Origin: Streptococcus lutetiensis
GTDB lineage: Bacteria > Bacillota > Bacilli > Lactobacillales > Streptococcaceae
Reading direction: 5' to 3'
Length of the DNA stretch: 64,000 nucleotides
Assembly: GCF_900475675.1 (NCBI RefSeq)
Contig: NZ_LS483403.1
Coordinates: forward strand, 744,001 to 808,000
The position numbers were made by a program, and so were the translations under genes. The notes beneath the pieces were generated by a model that saw only the letters and a list, made by a program, of their open reading frames with translations, did not search any database and was not told the origin of the DNA. Position 1 is the first letter of the stretch. Each line of letters starts with the position of its first letter. This document shows, piece after piece, positions 56,107-64,000 of this stretch.

Positions 56107-56137
56107 AAAAAGTTCTAAGAAAAATTCCCAGAACTTA
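56107..56137 (-). terminator. Terminator overlapping the stop of the second VTT gene
   Basis: AAGTTCT/AGAACTT arms (56131-56137 and 56111-56117) on the minus strand, followed by TTTTAG. Confidence 0.75.
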
Positions 56138-56749
56138 GATGATATGAATGACCCATTCACCACCATAAAAAAGCAGTAAAATGTGACCAATAATTGAGAT
56201 GGGTTTGCAGCAGATGATGATTCTAGCGAAGGTTTTAAACGGCATGTTACTGAGAGCTGCTAACATAACCAGTAAGTCTGCAGGGGCAAAAGGTAGAAGC
56301 ATGCAGATGATGAAAATCACGGTAAAAGATTTGTGTCCAGCAATCAAGGATTCGTACTTTTTCAGTGTGGCTTCTTTGATGAAAAGAAGGCAAAATCGCT
56401 TACCGTACCAACGTGTTAGCAAAAATAAAATCATTGTTCCAATAATGATTCCGATACAACTTGTCAAAACACCAGCAAAAGGATGAAAAGTCATAACAGC
56501 AAGCATCATGGTCAGACTTGCTGGAACGATTGGCACGACAACTTGCATCATCTGGAAGATAGTGAATATGATTGCTCCCCAGACTTTATCTTGACCGATG
56601 AGTGCTTGAATTTTTTCCTGATTGGTCAGATAACCGTGCTGATATAGCCAGAAAATACAGGCACACGAAACGATAAGGACACGAGCTGACAGGATATGAA
56701 TGAAGCGTTGAATAATTTTATAATGTTGAAACAAAAACAAATCCCCCAT
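56135..56749 (-). CDS. TVP38/TMEM64 (VTT domain) membrane protein, second copy
   Basis: A 204-residue paralogue of the protein at 3655-4281, with the same ordered features: VVPIVPASLTMMLAVMTF, then YGKRFCLLFIKEATLKKYESL, and LPFAPADLLVMLAALSNMPFK. About five membrane helices are predicted. The family is linked to lipid scrambling or membrane homeostasis, with no specific role seen here. It is a single-gene unit. The start at 56749 is preceded by a short ribosome-like AGAATCAG stretch, so the start is not certain. Confidence 0.75.
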   Translation of the reverse strand: MGDLFLFQHYKIIQRFIHILSARVLIVSCACIFWLYQHGYLTNQEKIQALIGQDKVWGAIIFTIFQMMQVVVPIVPASLTMMLAVMTFHPFAGVLTSCIGIIIGTMILFLLTRWYGKRFCLLFIKEATLKKYESLIAGHKSFTVIFIICMLLPFAPADLLVMLAALSNMPFKTFARIIICCKPISIIGHILLLFYGGEWVIHII

Positions 56750-56869
56750 CTGATTCTTTCTTTGCTGCTATCATTGTAAAACTTTTTGGAGATAAGTCAA
56801 TACATTTAAAGAAATACCTAAAAAATGAAAATAGGTCCTAAGACGGATGCAGTATAAAAGTGAAAATCA

Positions 56870-56944
56870 TATAATATAATCATCCTAAAAACTTTTCATA
56901 TAACTCCGAAGCAAGTGGTTTTCCCGGCCACTTGCCTCTTTTAT
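56870..56944 (+). promoter_or_regulatory. Upstream promoter and hairpin of the dehydrogenase operon
   Basis: Overlapping TATAAT boxes (56870-56875, 56875-56880) precede a hairpin GCAAGTGG (56911-56918) / CCACTTGC (56928-56935) with tail CTCTTTTATT. It may attenuate or end a short leader transcript. Confidence 0.4.
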
Positions 56945-57006
56945 TGGCCGACTAATTTTAGAAATCTTGTTAATCCAAGGCGTAGCAAGCGTCTTTTTAA
57001 TTTACC

Positions 57007-57067
57007 TCGAAGCGTTTGCAAAAAAGCGGTTAAATAATTTGTGATTTGCTGGATATTATCATATGAT
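57007..57067 (+). promoter_or_regulatory. cre-like site and promoter of the dehydrogenase operon
   Basis: TCGAAGCGTTTGCA (57007-57020) is cre-like on the reverse strand (TGCAAACGCTTCGA, two mismatches). TTGTGA (57039-57044) and TATGAT (57062-57067) with a 17-bp spacer form a likely promoter 37 bases before the start. Confidence 0.5.
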
Positions 57068-57103
57068 GAAAGGACTACGAAAAAGATAATTGGAGGGCAA
57101 AAG

Positions 57104-58069
57104 ATGACTTTGTCTCTAGAACTATATATGGAAATGTATCTGAAGATGCAGCGTATTCGCGAATTTGATATGCGAATTAATAAACTCGTTCGACGTGGTT
57201 TTGTCCAAGGAATGACGCATTTTTCTGTAGGGGAAGAAGCGGCAAGTGTTGGGGCGATGGCTCATTTATCTTACGATGATATTATTTTTTCAAACCACCG
57301 TGGGCACGGACAAAGTATTGCCAAAGATATGGATTTGAACAAAATGATGGCTGAGCTTGCTGGAAAAGCAACGGGTGTGTCAAAAGGTCGTGGTGGATCG
57401 ATGCATTTAGCTGATTTTGAAAAAGGTAATTACGGCACGAATGGGATTGTTGGTGGTGGTTATGCCCTTGCTGTTGGCGCAGCGATTACTCAAGATTATC
57501 AAAAAACTGGCAATATCGTTGTGGCTTTTTCTGGCGACGGGGCAACCAATGAAGGCTCTTTTCATGAATCGGTCAACTTAGCAGCTACTTGGAAACTCCC
57601 AGTGATTTTCTATATTATCAATAATCGCTATGGTATTTCGATGAATATCAAGCATGCGACAAATACACCTCACCTTTATACACGCGCAGAAGCTTATGGC
57701 ATTCCTGGATTTTATTGTGAAGATGGCAATGATGTTTTAGCGGTTTACGAGACAATGGGCAAGGCAGTTGAGCATGTGCGTTCTGGAAACGGCCCAGCGA
57801 TTGTTGAGGTAGAATCTTACCGTTGGTTCGGGCATTCAACAGCTGACGCTGGAAAATATCGCAGTAAAGAAGAGGTTAATGAGTGGAAGAAAAAAGACCC
57901 ACTTGTCAAATTTCGTACTTATTTGACAGAACATGATCTAGTAAGTGCTGCCGAGTTTGATGCCATTGATGCTCAAGTGGTGAAAGAAGTCGATGAGGCT
58001 TATGAATTTGCTAAAAATAGTCCTACACCAGATTTGTCAGTCGCTTTTGAAGATGTCTGGGTAGACTAA
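57104..58069 (+). CDS. acoA: Pyruvate/acetoin dehydrogenase E1 component, alpha subunit
   Basis: A 321-residue TPP-dependent subunit of a 2-oxo acid or acetoin dehydrogenase complex. The TPP motif is VVAFSGDGATNEGSFHESVN (GDG...) with IINNRYGISM (NN), starting near residue 142. HFSVGEEAASVGAMAHL and SNHRGHGQSIAKD are typical of AcoA/PdhA. ATG 57104 follows GGAGGG and replaces an open frame to 57041. Streptococci annotate this cluster as acoABCL or pdhABCD; with no separate pdh in sight it may be the main pyruvate dehydrogenase, which is inference. First gene of the operon. Confidence 0.9.
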   Translation: MTLSLELYMEMYLKMQRIREFDMRINKLVRRGFVQGMTHFSVGEEAASVGAMAHLSYDDIIFSNHRGHGQSIAKDMDLNKMMAELAGKATGVSKGRGGSMHLADFEKGNYGTNGIVGGGYALAVGAAITQDYQKTGNIVVAFSGDGATNEGSFHESVNLAATWKLPVIFYIINNRYGISMNIKHATNTPHLYTRAEAYGIPGFYCEDGNDVLAVYETMGKAVEHVRSGNGPAIVEVESYRWFGHSTADAGKYRSKEEVNEWKKKDPLVKFRTYLTEHDLVSAAEFDAIDAQVVKEVDEAYEFAKNSPTPDLSVAFEDVWVD

Positions 58070-58099
58070 GCAGCCTTTCATTAACAGAGGAGAAAAATA

Positions 58100-59104
58100 A
58101 TGACTGAAACAAAACAAATGGCCTTGCGTGAGGCGATCAATCTTGCCATGACAGAAGAGATGCGAAAAGATGAGACCATATTTCTCATGGGAGAGGATGT
58201 CGGAATTTACGGCGGAGATTTTGGCACGTCTGTAGGAATGTTTGAAGAATTTGGTCCGAAACGTGTTAGAGATACTCCAATTTCAGAAGCGGCTATTGCT
58301 GGAAGTGCTATTGGAGCTGCTATTACAGGTCTTCGTCCGATTGTTGACGTAACTTTTATGGATTTTATCACGATTATGATGGATGCCATTGTCAATAATG
58401 GTGCTAAGAACAACTATATGTTTGGTGGTGGGTTAAAAACGCCAGTCACTTTTCGGGTAGCGTCAGGCTCTGGAATCGGATCGGCTGCTCAGCACTCGCA
58501 ATCCTTGGAGGCTTGGCTGACACATATTCCAGGTATCAAAGTGGTAGCACCTGGAACTGCAAATGACGCCAAAGGACTTTTAAAATCAGCCATTCGAGAT
58601 AATAATATTGTCATTTTCATGGAGCCGAAAGCTTTGTATGGCAAGAAAGAAGAGGTTTCGCTTGATAGTGGTGAGTACATTCCTCTTGGTAAGGGAGACA
58701 TTAAGCGTGAAGGAACCGATTTGACGATTGTGACTTATGGTCGCATGTTAGAGCGTGTTCTTAAGGCTGCTGATGAAGTGGCTGCTGACGGCATTAGCGT
58801 TGAAGTGGTTGACCCTCGCACCCTCATTCCGCTTGATAAGGATTTGATTATCAATTCGGTTAAGAAAACGGGCAAGTTGATGTTAGTCAATGATGCTTAT
58901 AAAACGGGTGGATTTATTGGAGAAATAGCTGTTCAGGTTACAGAAAGCGAAGCTTTTGATTATCTTGATTATCCAATTGTGCGTTTGGCGAGTGAAGATG
59001 TACCCGTGCCTTATGCCAGTGTTTTGGAACAAGCTATCCTACCTGATGTCGAAAAGATTAAAGCGGCTATTTATAAGATGGCTCGAAACGGGCACGTAGA
59101 TTAA
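58100..59104 (+). CDS. acoB: Pyruvate/acetoin dehydrogenase E1 component, beta subunit
   Basis: A 334-residue transketolase-like beta subunit. Conserved parts are MALREAINLAMTEEMRKDET, LMGEDVGIYGGDFG, TPISEAAIAGSAIGAAITGL and VEVVDPRTLIPLDKDLI. It pairs with the alpha subunit as an alpha2beta2 E1. The gap to acoA is 30 bases with an AGAGGAG site, and the E2 gene begins 15 bases after its stop. Confidence 0.93.
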   Translation: MTETKQMALREAINLAMTEEMRKDETIFLMGEDVGIYGGDFGTSVGMFEEFGPKRVRDTPISEAAIAGSAIGAAITGLRPIVDVTFMDFITIMMDAIVNNGAKNNYMFGGGLKTPVTFRVASGSGIGSAAQHSQSLEAWLTHIPGIKVVAPGTANDAKGLLKSAIRDNNIVIFMEPKALYGKKEEVSLDSGEYIPLGKGDIKREGTDLTIVTYGRMLERVLKAADEVAADGISVEVVDPRTLIPLDKDLIINSVKKTGKLMLVNDAYKTGGFIGEIAVQVTESEAFDYLDYPIVRLASEDVPVPYASVLEQAILPDVEKIKAAIYKMARNGHVD

Positions 59105-59119
59105 AAGGGGGTGTTTTCT

Positions 59120-60463
59120 GTGGCAAATGAGATTATCATGCCAAAACTTGGTGTAGACATGCAAGAAGGAGAAATTCTCGAGTGGAAATTCTCTGAAGGC
59201 GATGTAGTGAACGAAGGTGATATTCTTCTTGAAATCATGTCTGACAAGACTAATATGGAAATCGAAGCTGACGACTCTGGTGTACTTTTGAAAATCGTTC
59301 ACCCAGCTGGTGATGTGGTGCCAGTGACTGAAGTGATTGGCTATATCGGAGCAGCAGGGGAAAACGTTGATGATTTGGTGAGAGAAGAACAGGCGGAACA
59401 GTTAGAATCAGTTCAGGAAGCGTCAGCTGATTTCTCTCAACCGTCTGATGCGCTAGCCATTTTCCAAAAAAGTAAGATACGTGCGACACCAGCGGCTAGA
59501 AAGCTAGCCGCAGAGCGTGGAATCGCGCTTGATAGCATCAGCGGGACTGGTGAAAATGGGCGTATTCATAAAGATGACGTGGTGAGGTTTGCTAAGCTGC
59601 GCGTGACGCCGCTTGCTCGTAGGATTGCGGAAGATATGGGCCTTGAGCTTTCTGGTATCGCTGGAACTGGTATTAGTGGCAAGATTACTAAGGATGATGT
59701 CTTTGCTAAAGCAGGTACCGATAAGAACAAGGGTAGTGAAGAGATTCAAAGTGTGCCAGATGGTATCGAAGTGATTAAAATGTCTGCTATGCGCAAGGCA
59801 ATCTCAAAAGGCATGTCGAGGTCTTACTTTACAGCTCCAACTTTCACGCTTGATTATGACATAGATATGACGAATCTTTTCGCGCTTCGTAAGCAGTTGA
59901 TTGAGCCAATCATGGCAAAAACGGGCTACAAGGTGACTGTAACTGATTTGATTGGACTTGCGGTTGCGAAGATCTTGATAAAAGAGGAGCATCGTTATTT
60001 AAATGCCTCTTTGATTAATGACGCAAAAGCTATTGAGTTGCATCATTTTGTTAATCTGGGTATTGCCGTGGGCTTGCCAGATGGTTTGGTGGTTCCAGTT
60101 GTTCATGGAGCTGATAAGATGACCTTGTCTGATTTTGTGGTTGCCTCAAAAGATGTGATTCAGAAAGCGCAAGCTGGCAAATTAAAGGCAGCTGATATGT
60201 CTGGGTCAACTTTCTCTATCACGAACCTAGGAATGTTTGGGGTTAAGTCCTTTAACCCGATTATCAACCAGCCAAACTCTGCTATTTTAGGAATTTCAGC
60301 GACCGTTGACACGCCAGTTGCTATTGATGGACAGGTAGTGATTCGTCCAATTATGGGACTTAGCTTGACCATTGATCATCGTTTGGTCGACGGGATGAAT
60401 GGTGCTAAATTTATGTTGGATTTAAAAGCGTTGCTAGAAAATCCTTTGGAACTATTGATTTGA
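59120..60463 (+). CDS. acoC: Dihydrolipoamide acyltransferase E2 with two peripheral-binding domains
   Basis: A 447-residue E2. The lipoyl domain (residues 1-80) has Lys43 in SDKTNMEIEADDSG. Two consecutive E3/E1-binding domains follow: ATPAARKLAAERGIALDSI...GRIHKDDV (about 120-155) and VTPLARRIAEDMGLELSGI...GKITKDDV (about 160-198). The catalytic domain ends with LTIDHRLVDGMNGAKFM (HxxxDG). Having two such binding domains in tandem is unusual for E2. The start is GTG 59120, spaced from AAGGGGG, not the GTG at 59111. Its lipoyl region shares 162 identical bases with the E3 gene. Confidence 0.92.
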   Translation: MANEIIMPKLGVDMQEGEILEWKFSEGDVVNEGDILLEIMSDKTNMEIEADDSGVLLKIVHPAGDVVPVTEVIGYIGAAGENVDDLVREEQAEQLESVQEASADFSQPSDALAIFQKSKIRATPAARKLAAERGIALDSISGTGENGRIHKDDVVRFAKLRVTPLARRIAEDMGLELSGIAGTGISGKITKDDVFAKAGTDKNKGSEEIQSVPDGIEVIKMSAMRKAISKGMSRSYFTAPTFTLDYDIDMTNLFALRKQLIEPIMAKTGYKVTVTDLIGLAVAKILIKEEHRYLNASLINDAKAIELHHFVNLGIAVGLPDGLVVPVVHGADKMTLSDFVVASKDVIQKAQAGKLKAADMSGSTFSITNLGMFGVKSFNPIINQPNSAILGISATVDTPVAIDGQVVIRPIMGLSLTIDHRLVDGMNGAKFMLDLKALLENPLELLI

Positions 60464-60490
60464 GATTAAAAAGATTAAGAAAGGAAATTT

Positions 60491-62230
60491 ATGGCAGTAG
60501 AAATTATCATGCCAAAGCTCGGTGTGGACATGCAAGAAGGAGAAATTCTTAAGTGGAAAAAAGCTGAAGGCGATGTAGTGAACGAAGGTGATATTCTTCT
60601 TGAAATCATGTCTGACAAGACTAATATGGAAATCGAAGCTGACGACTCTGGTGTACTTTTGAAAATCGTTCACCCAGCTGGTGATGTGGTGCCAGTGACT
60701 GAAGTGATTGGCTATATCGGAGCAGAAGGGGAAGTGATTGCTGAAGATCTCAGTCTCAAGGAAGCCGCTAGTCAACTTGAGTCTGCAGGTCTTGAAGTAC
60801 CAAATGCTGTTTCTACTAAAGCTGGAGTTTTTAGTGCAGCTGATTTAGCGGCAGATGAATATGATTTGATTGTCGTCGGTGGTGGACCTGCGGGTTATTA
60901 TGCCGCCATTCGTGGAGCACAGTTAGGGGCTAAAGTTGCTATCGTTGAAAAATCAGAATTTGGCGGTACTTGCTTGAATGTCGGTTGCATTCCAACCAAG
61001 ACTTATCTCAAGAATGCTGAAATTTTAGACGGCCTTAAAATCGCTGCAAATCGAGGCATTAATCTTGCCTCAACAGATTACAGTATTGACATGGATAAGA
61101 CCGTTGATTTTAAAAATACGGTTGTAAAAACGCTAACTGGCGGTGTCCGTTCACTTCTAAAAGCCAATAAAGTAACCATTTTTAATGGACTTGCCAAAGT
61201 CAATCCCGATAAAACAGTCCATATTGGTTCTGAAATCATCAAAGGGTGCAAGATTATTCTTGCTACAGGTTCCAAAGTGTCACGTATTAATATCCCTGGC
61301 ATTGATTCGCCACGTGTTTTGACATCTGATGAGATTCTTGATTTACGTGAGATACCGAAATCTCTTGTTGTTATGGGTGGTGGCGTTGTTGGTATCGAGC
61401 TTGGTTTGGTCTGGGCATCTTACGGCGTTGAGGTGACTGTTATCGAAATGGCTGACCGCATTATTCCAGCAATGGACAAAGAAATCTCACAAGAGTTGCA
61501 AAAAATTTTGACGAAAAAAGGCATGACCATTAAGACAAATGTTGGGGTGAGCGAAATCATTGATGAGACAAGTCACTTAAGCTTGAAATTAACAAATGGT
61601 GAGACTATCCAAGCTGATAAAGCTCTGCTATCTATCGGACGCGTGCCACAGATGAAAGGTCTTGAAAATCTTGGCTTAGAGATGGACGGCAATCGTATCA
61701 AAGTTAACGATTATCAAGAAACGTCAATTCCAGGTATCTATGCCCCAGGCGACGTCAACGGTCAGAAAATGCTGGCGCACGCTGCTTACCGCATGGGAGA
61801 AGTGGCTGCTGAGAATGCTCTTTCTGGTAATCATCGCAAAGCAAAACTCAAGTACACTCCCGCTGCAGTTTATACGCATCCAGAAGTTGCCATGGTTGGA
61901 TTGACCGAAGAAGCTGCGCGCGAGCAATACGGCGATATTTTGATTGGTAAATCAAGTTTTTTTGGCAATGGACGTGCTATCGCTTCAAATGAGGCTCGAG
62001 GGTTTGTCAAAGTCATCGCAGATAGCAAGTACCATGAAATCTTGGGTGTTCATATCATTGGACCAGCAGCGGCGGAACTCATCAACGAAGCAGCAACCAT
62101 CATGGAAAATGAATTGACCGTTGATGACGTGGCTCAAGCTATCCATGGGCACCCGACTTTCTCAGAAAACATGTACGAAGCCTTCTTAGACACCATCGGA
62201 CAAGCCATCCATAACATGCCGAAAAAATAG
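60491..62230 (+). CDS. acoL: Dihydrolipoamide dehydrogenase E3 with N-terminal lipoyl domain
   Basis: A 579-residue fusion: lipoyl domain (1-80, Lys43 in SDKTNMEIEADDSG) joined by a linker to the FAD disulfide reductase. FAD motif LIVVGGGPAGYYAAI, redox-active Cys161/Cys166 in GGTCLNVGCIPTK, NAD motif VVMGGGVVGIELGLVWA and the C-terminal HGHPTFSENMYEAFLD (His/Glu pair). E3 with its own lipoyl domain is typical of streptococcal and some other Gram-positive complexes. It is the last gene, 27 bases after E2 with AAAGGAA as ribosome site. It regenerates oxidised lipoamide and makes NADH, read by Rex. Confidence 0.94.
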   Translation: MAVEIIMPKLGVDMQEGEILKWKKAEGDVVNEGDILLEIMSDKTNMEIEADDSGVLLKIVHPAGDVVPVTEVIGYIGAEGEVIAEDLSLKEAASQLESAGLEVPNAVSTKAGVFSAADLAADEYDLIVVGGGPAGYYAAIRGAQLGAKVAIVEKSEFGGTCLNVGCIPTKTYLKNAEILDGLKIAANRGINLASTDYSIDMDKTVDFKNTVVKTLTGGVRSLLKANKVTIFNGLAKVNPDKTVHIGSEIIKGCKIILATGSKVSRINIPGIDSPRVLTSDEILDLREIPKSLVVMGGGVVGIELGLVWASYGVEVTVIEMADRIIPAMDKEISQELQKILTKKGMTIKTNVGVSEIIDETSHLSLKLTNGETIQADKALLSIGRVPQMKGLENLGLEMDGNRIKVNDYQETSIPGIYAPGDVNGQKMLAHAAYRMGEVAAENALSGNHRKAKLKYTPAAVYTHPEVAMVGLTEEAAREQYGDILIGKSSFFGNGRAIASNEARGFVKVIADSKYHEILGVHIIGPAAAELINEAATIMENELTVDDVAQAIHGHPTFSENMYEAFLDTIGQAIHNMPKK

Positions 62231-62650
62231 TTTGACAGACGCTGTGATTCAACAAGTTAGCATAAATCAATGTTAACACTAATAAATTTTCTTTATATGT
62301 TAGGTTGCTGTATTTTGTAGTATTTGTCTTTATAACGGTTCTATTTTTATTCTCACCTAGGATAATTGTGGTGCATTTTATTAATGGGATACCCGATGGG
62401 TATGACAATAGAATACTTCTTTCTGTATTCTTTGTTATTTCTGTATTTATCGGTGAAGTTAGTATCTTTTTTCAAAATATTATCGAAAAAAAGAGAATAC
62501 ACAAGACTTCCCGTTACTTTTCCCAGGTGAAATTAGATTTCTTCAGGTTTATTTACTGATAAATTTGGCATTTATTTGTGCCATGATTCAACAAGTTCTC
62601 ACCAGTTAATATAGATTAAAAGGAGTATGAGATAGGATTCTCATGCTCTT
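62231..62650 (+). other. Intergenic stretch with membrane-ORF remnant and 14-nt direct repeats
   Basis: An ~84-codon frame (62305-62559) encodes a hydrophobic protein (LYFVVFVFITVLFLFSPRII, later SVFFVISVFIGEVSIFF) that starts only with TTG. The frame stays open upstream to 62266 with no ATG or ribosome site, so it may be the remnant of a longer membrane protein. The 14-mer TGATTCAACAAGTT flanks it at 62245-62258 and 62584-62597. No transposase or recombinase is seen. Confidence 0.4.
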
Positions 62651-62653
62651 TAT
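62623..62653 (+). terminator. Weak hairpin after the dehydrogenase operon
   Basis: GAGTATGAG (62623-62631) pairs with CTCATGCTC (62640-62648, one wobble), followed by TTTAT; far from the E3 stop. Confidence 0.45.
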
Positions 62654-62673
62654 GTATGAATTTTTTCTAAATC

Positions 62674-62720
62674 AAAAAAGGACTGCAGTCACAATTAAGT
62701 GATTTACTGCAATCCTTTTT
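62674..62720. terminator. Terminator next to the EamA gene
   Basis: AAAAAGGA-CTGCAGT pairs with ACTGCAA-TCCTTTTT (arms about 62675-62689 and 62706-62720); A/T runs on both sides make it usable in both directions. Confidence 0.75.
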
Positions 62721-62791
62721 AGTTGAGCATGAAAATTGAAGTGTGAATTAAGTTTTGAGGATGCTTCTGTTTTGAATGTAATATTAAAAAG

Positions 62792-63685
62792 CTAGGCTTT
62801 TTCTTGTGCGATGTTAGTTGATGTTTGTGTTTTAGCAAAGTAAACACCTGTCAAAGTGATTAAAATAGCGATGATAGTTTGGAGATTAAAGCTCTCGTTG
62901 AAAATTACCCAAGCGTATAACGCGGCAACAACTGGCTGAGATAGGGTAATTAAGGATGATAGGCAAGCATTCGCTTTTCCCAAACAATAAGCTAATAAGC
63001 CTTGCTCTAAAATTTGAGAGACGAGAGCCAGTGCCAAAAGTGGCCAAAGTTCACCAAAATTTTGTGGCACATAAAAGCCTTCGGTAAAGAAAATCACGGT
63101 AGCTAGTACTAGTAAAGTGCCAAAAGCACTGATAAACATAATGATGGTTGATGTTACCGAATCGCGCAATTTGTAAACTGTAATCATGAACATGGCGTAA
63201 AAGATAGATGAGCCAAGACTTAGTGAATCTCCAAGTAAACGGTCTGGAGACATACTCACTTTATTTGCCATGAGAACCAGCACACCAATAAGCGTAATGA
63301 GACCGCCAAACAAAAATTTAGACATCATTTTTTCTTTGAATAGGAAATAACTGACTGGAATAACGGTGAATGGGTTAAGATTCACCAAAAGATTGGCATT
63401 GGCCACACTAGTGTATGAAAAAGAGCTATTCCATAAAGTTAAATCACGCGCTAAAAATGCTCCCGCTAGAATAATTGTTGCTATTTGTTTGCGGATTAAA
63501 GCCTGTAACTCAGACTTCTTGAGAAAAGGCGTTAACATGGGAATGGAAAATAAAACACAGTAAAATCCAGTGTTGATTGGTGGTAAGGGACTGAGTTTGA
63601 CAAAGATGCCACCAGTTGCTAAAAAATAGATAGCTAGAAAAATTAAGAAAATATATTTGTTATTATTTGTACGATTTTGCTTCAT
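62792..63685 (-). CDS. EamA (DMT) family transporter
   Basis: A 297-residue membrane protein with ten predicted helices in two EamA repeats (about 10-140 and 150-290). Features are GGIFVKLSPLPPINTGFYCV, NANLLVNLNPFTVIPVSYFLF, and in the second repeat LITLSQPVVAALYAWVIF. It belongs to the drug/metabolite transporter group, which exports metabolites or amino acids; the substrate is unknown. It lies divergent to the remnant of a MocR-type regulator. In many Firmicutes such regulators control the neighbouring EamA or PLP-salvage genes. Confidence 0.85.
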   Translation of the reverse strand: MKQNRTNNNKYIFLIFLAIYFLATGGIFVKLSPLPPINTGFYCVLFSIPMLTPFLKKSELQALIRKQIATIILAGAFLARDLTLWNSSFSYTSVANANLLVNLNPFTVIPVSYFLFKEKMMSKFLFGGLITLIGVLVLMANKVSMSPDRLLGDSLSLGSSIFYAMFMITVYKLRDSVTSTIIMFISAFGTLLVLATVIFFTEGFYVPQNFGELWPLLALALVSQILEQGLLAYCLGKANACLSSLITLSQPVVAALYAWVIFNESFNLQTIIAILITLTGVYFAKTQTSTNIAQEKA

Positions 63686-63703
63686 TTTTTCGCCTCAGTC
63701 TAA

Positions 63704-64000
63704 AATGAAATCAGTCGTCATCTGGAGCGTATTCGTGGGGTAAAATGTCACCCAGACCAAATCATTATCACCAGTGGGCTTCAACAATCGCTGGATTATA
63801 TTTGTCAGTTTTTGGGGAATACGAAAAGAAGTGTTCTGATGGAAGACCCGATTTATCCCAAGGTGCGTAAAATCTTTAGGAAAAATCACTATCCTATCAT
63901 AACTGCTGATATTGATGACAAGGGCTTAGAATTGACGTAGGTAGATAGAAATGCTGAGATTGAAATGATTTACACCACACCCTCTCACCAATTTCCGCTT
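63704..64000 (+). pseudogene. MocR-type GntR/aminotransferase regulator remnant (runs off the window)
   Basis: The plus-strand frame at 63704-64000 reads NEISRHLERIRGVKCHPDQI, IITSGLQQSLDYICQFL, KRSVLMEDPIYPKV and, further on, IYTTPSHQFP. This is the aminotransferase-like domain of MocR/PdxR regulators (the TxG..Q, EDPxY and TPSHQFP motifs are diagnostic). The N-terminal winged-helix part is missing: a TAA at 63701-63703 closes the frame and the divergent transporter gene begins just beyond. There is also an in-frame TAG at 63938-63940. So it is truncated at the front and interrupted. The rest lies beyond the window. Confidence 0.75.

Noticed and set aside
61724..61927. Antisense frames in the dehydrogenase operon
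   Set aside because: They have no ribosome site and follow the third-position pattern of the plus-strand genes.

Overview
The window is chromosomal DNA of a low-GC Gram-positive coccus, almost certainly a Streptococcus and most likely of the bovis/equinus group (S. gallolyticus, S. infantarius, S. lutetiensis or S. equinus type). The evidence is the gene content and order (pfkA-pyk-signal peptidase-glmS; relQ-nadK-rluD-pta; tdk-prfA-prmC-tsaC-glyA-yejK-pvaA), the tmRNA tag AKNTNSYAVAA, streptococcal tRNAs, extended -10 promoters (TGnTATAAT) and compact U-run terminators. The species group is an inference from the combination of lrgAB, cytoplasmic alpha-amylase, 6-phospho-beta-glucosidases and an aco-type pyruvate/acetoin dehydrogenase cluster.

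Layout. 1-2.3 kb: 3' end of ilvE, a DUF2969 protein, tRNA-Tyr and tRNA-Gln, rpsA, tRNA-Arg(CCG). 2.4-6.7 kb: lrgAB, a VTT/TVP38 membrane protein, tmRNA (ssrA), and a GntR(YtrA)-ABC operon. 6.9-15.9 kb: dnaE, pfkA, pyk, a signal-peptidase-like protein without its catalytic dyad, glmS behind NagR-like sites, and a YjdM/PhnA-like zinc-ribbon protein. 16.1-21.2 kb: a three-gene polar amino acid ABC importer, an MntE-like cation exporter and an AGCS symporter. 21.5-23 kb: a GH1 pseudogene. 23-34.4 kb: histidine phosphatase, AI-2E family permease, radC, rex, DUF1831-cysteine desulfurase-prs, CYTH, relQ-nadK-rluD-pta, an SDR and a PAS-like remnant. 34.5-39.2 kb: a HAD phosphatase, an intact GH1, and a decayed ABC transporter pair. 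39.4-42.8 kb: purine salvage (guaC with a structured leader and possible leader peptide; guanine-class riboswitch with xpt-pbuX). 42.9-54.5 kb: apbE, a tautomerase, a very basic small protein, a candidate small RNA, tdk-prfA-prmC-tsaC, glyA-yejK-pvaA and a heterodimeric ABC exporter. 54.5-64 kb: alpha-amylase with a cre box, a second VTT protein, the four-gene 2-oxo acid dehydrogenase operon, a degraded interval with direct repeats, an EamA permease and the remnant of a MocR-type regulator.

How it fits together. Much of the window is central carbon flow: pfkA-pyk make pyruvate, the E1a-E1b-E2-E3 complex converts it (or acetoin) to acetyl-CoA, pta makes acetyl phosphate, and Rex reads the NADH/NAD ratio. 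Putative cre sites precede lrgAB, both GH1 genes, the amylase and the dehydrogenase operon, which suggests CcpA control throughout. Purine genes are controlled by a riboswitch and possibly by PurR-type boxes and an attenuator.

No prophage, insertion sequence, CRISPR array or defence island is visible. The unusual material is gene decay (GH1, ABC operon, PAS and MocR remnants), which looks like adaptation to a richer niche, plus several structured leaders, a catalytically dead signal-peptidase homologue, and a 162-nt perfect repeat between the lipoyl domains of E2 and E3.
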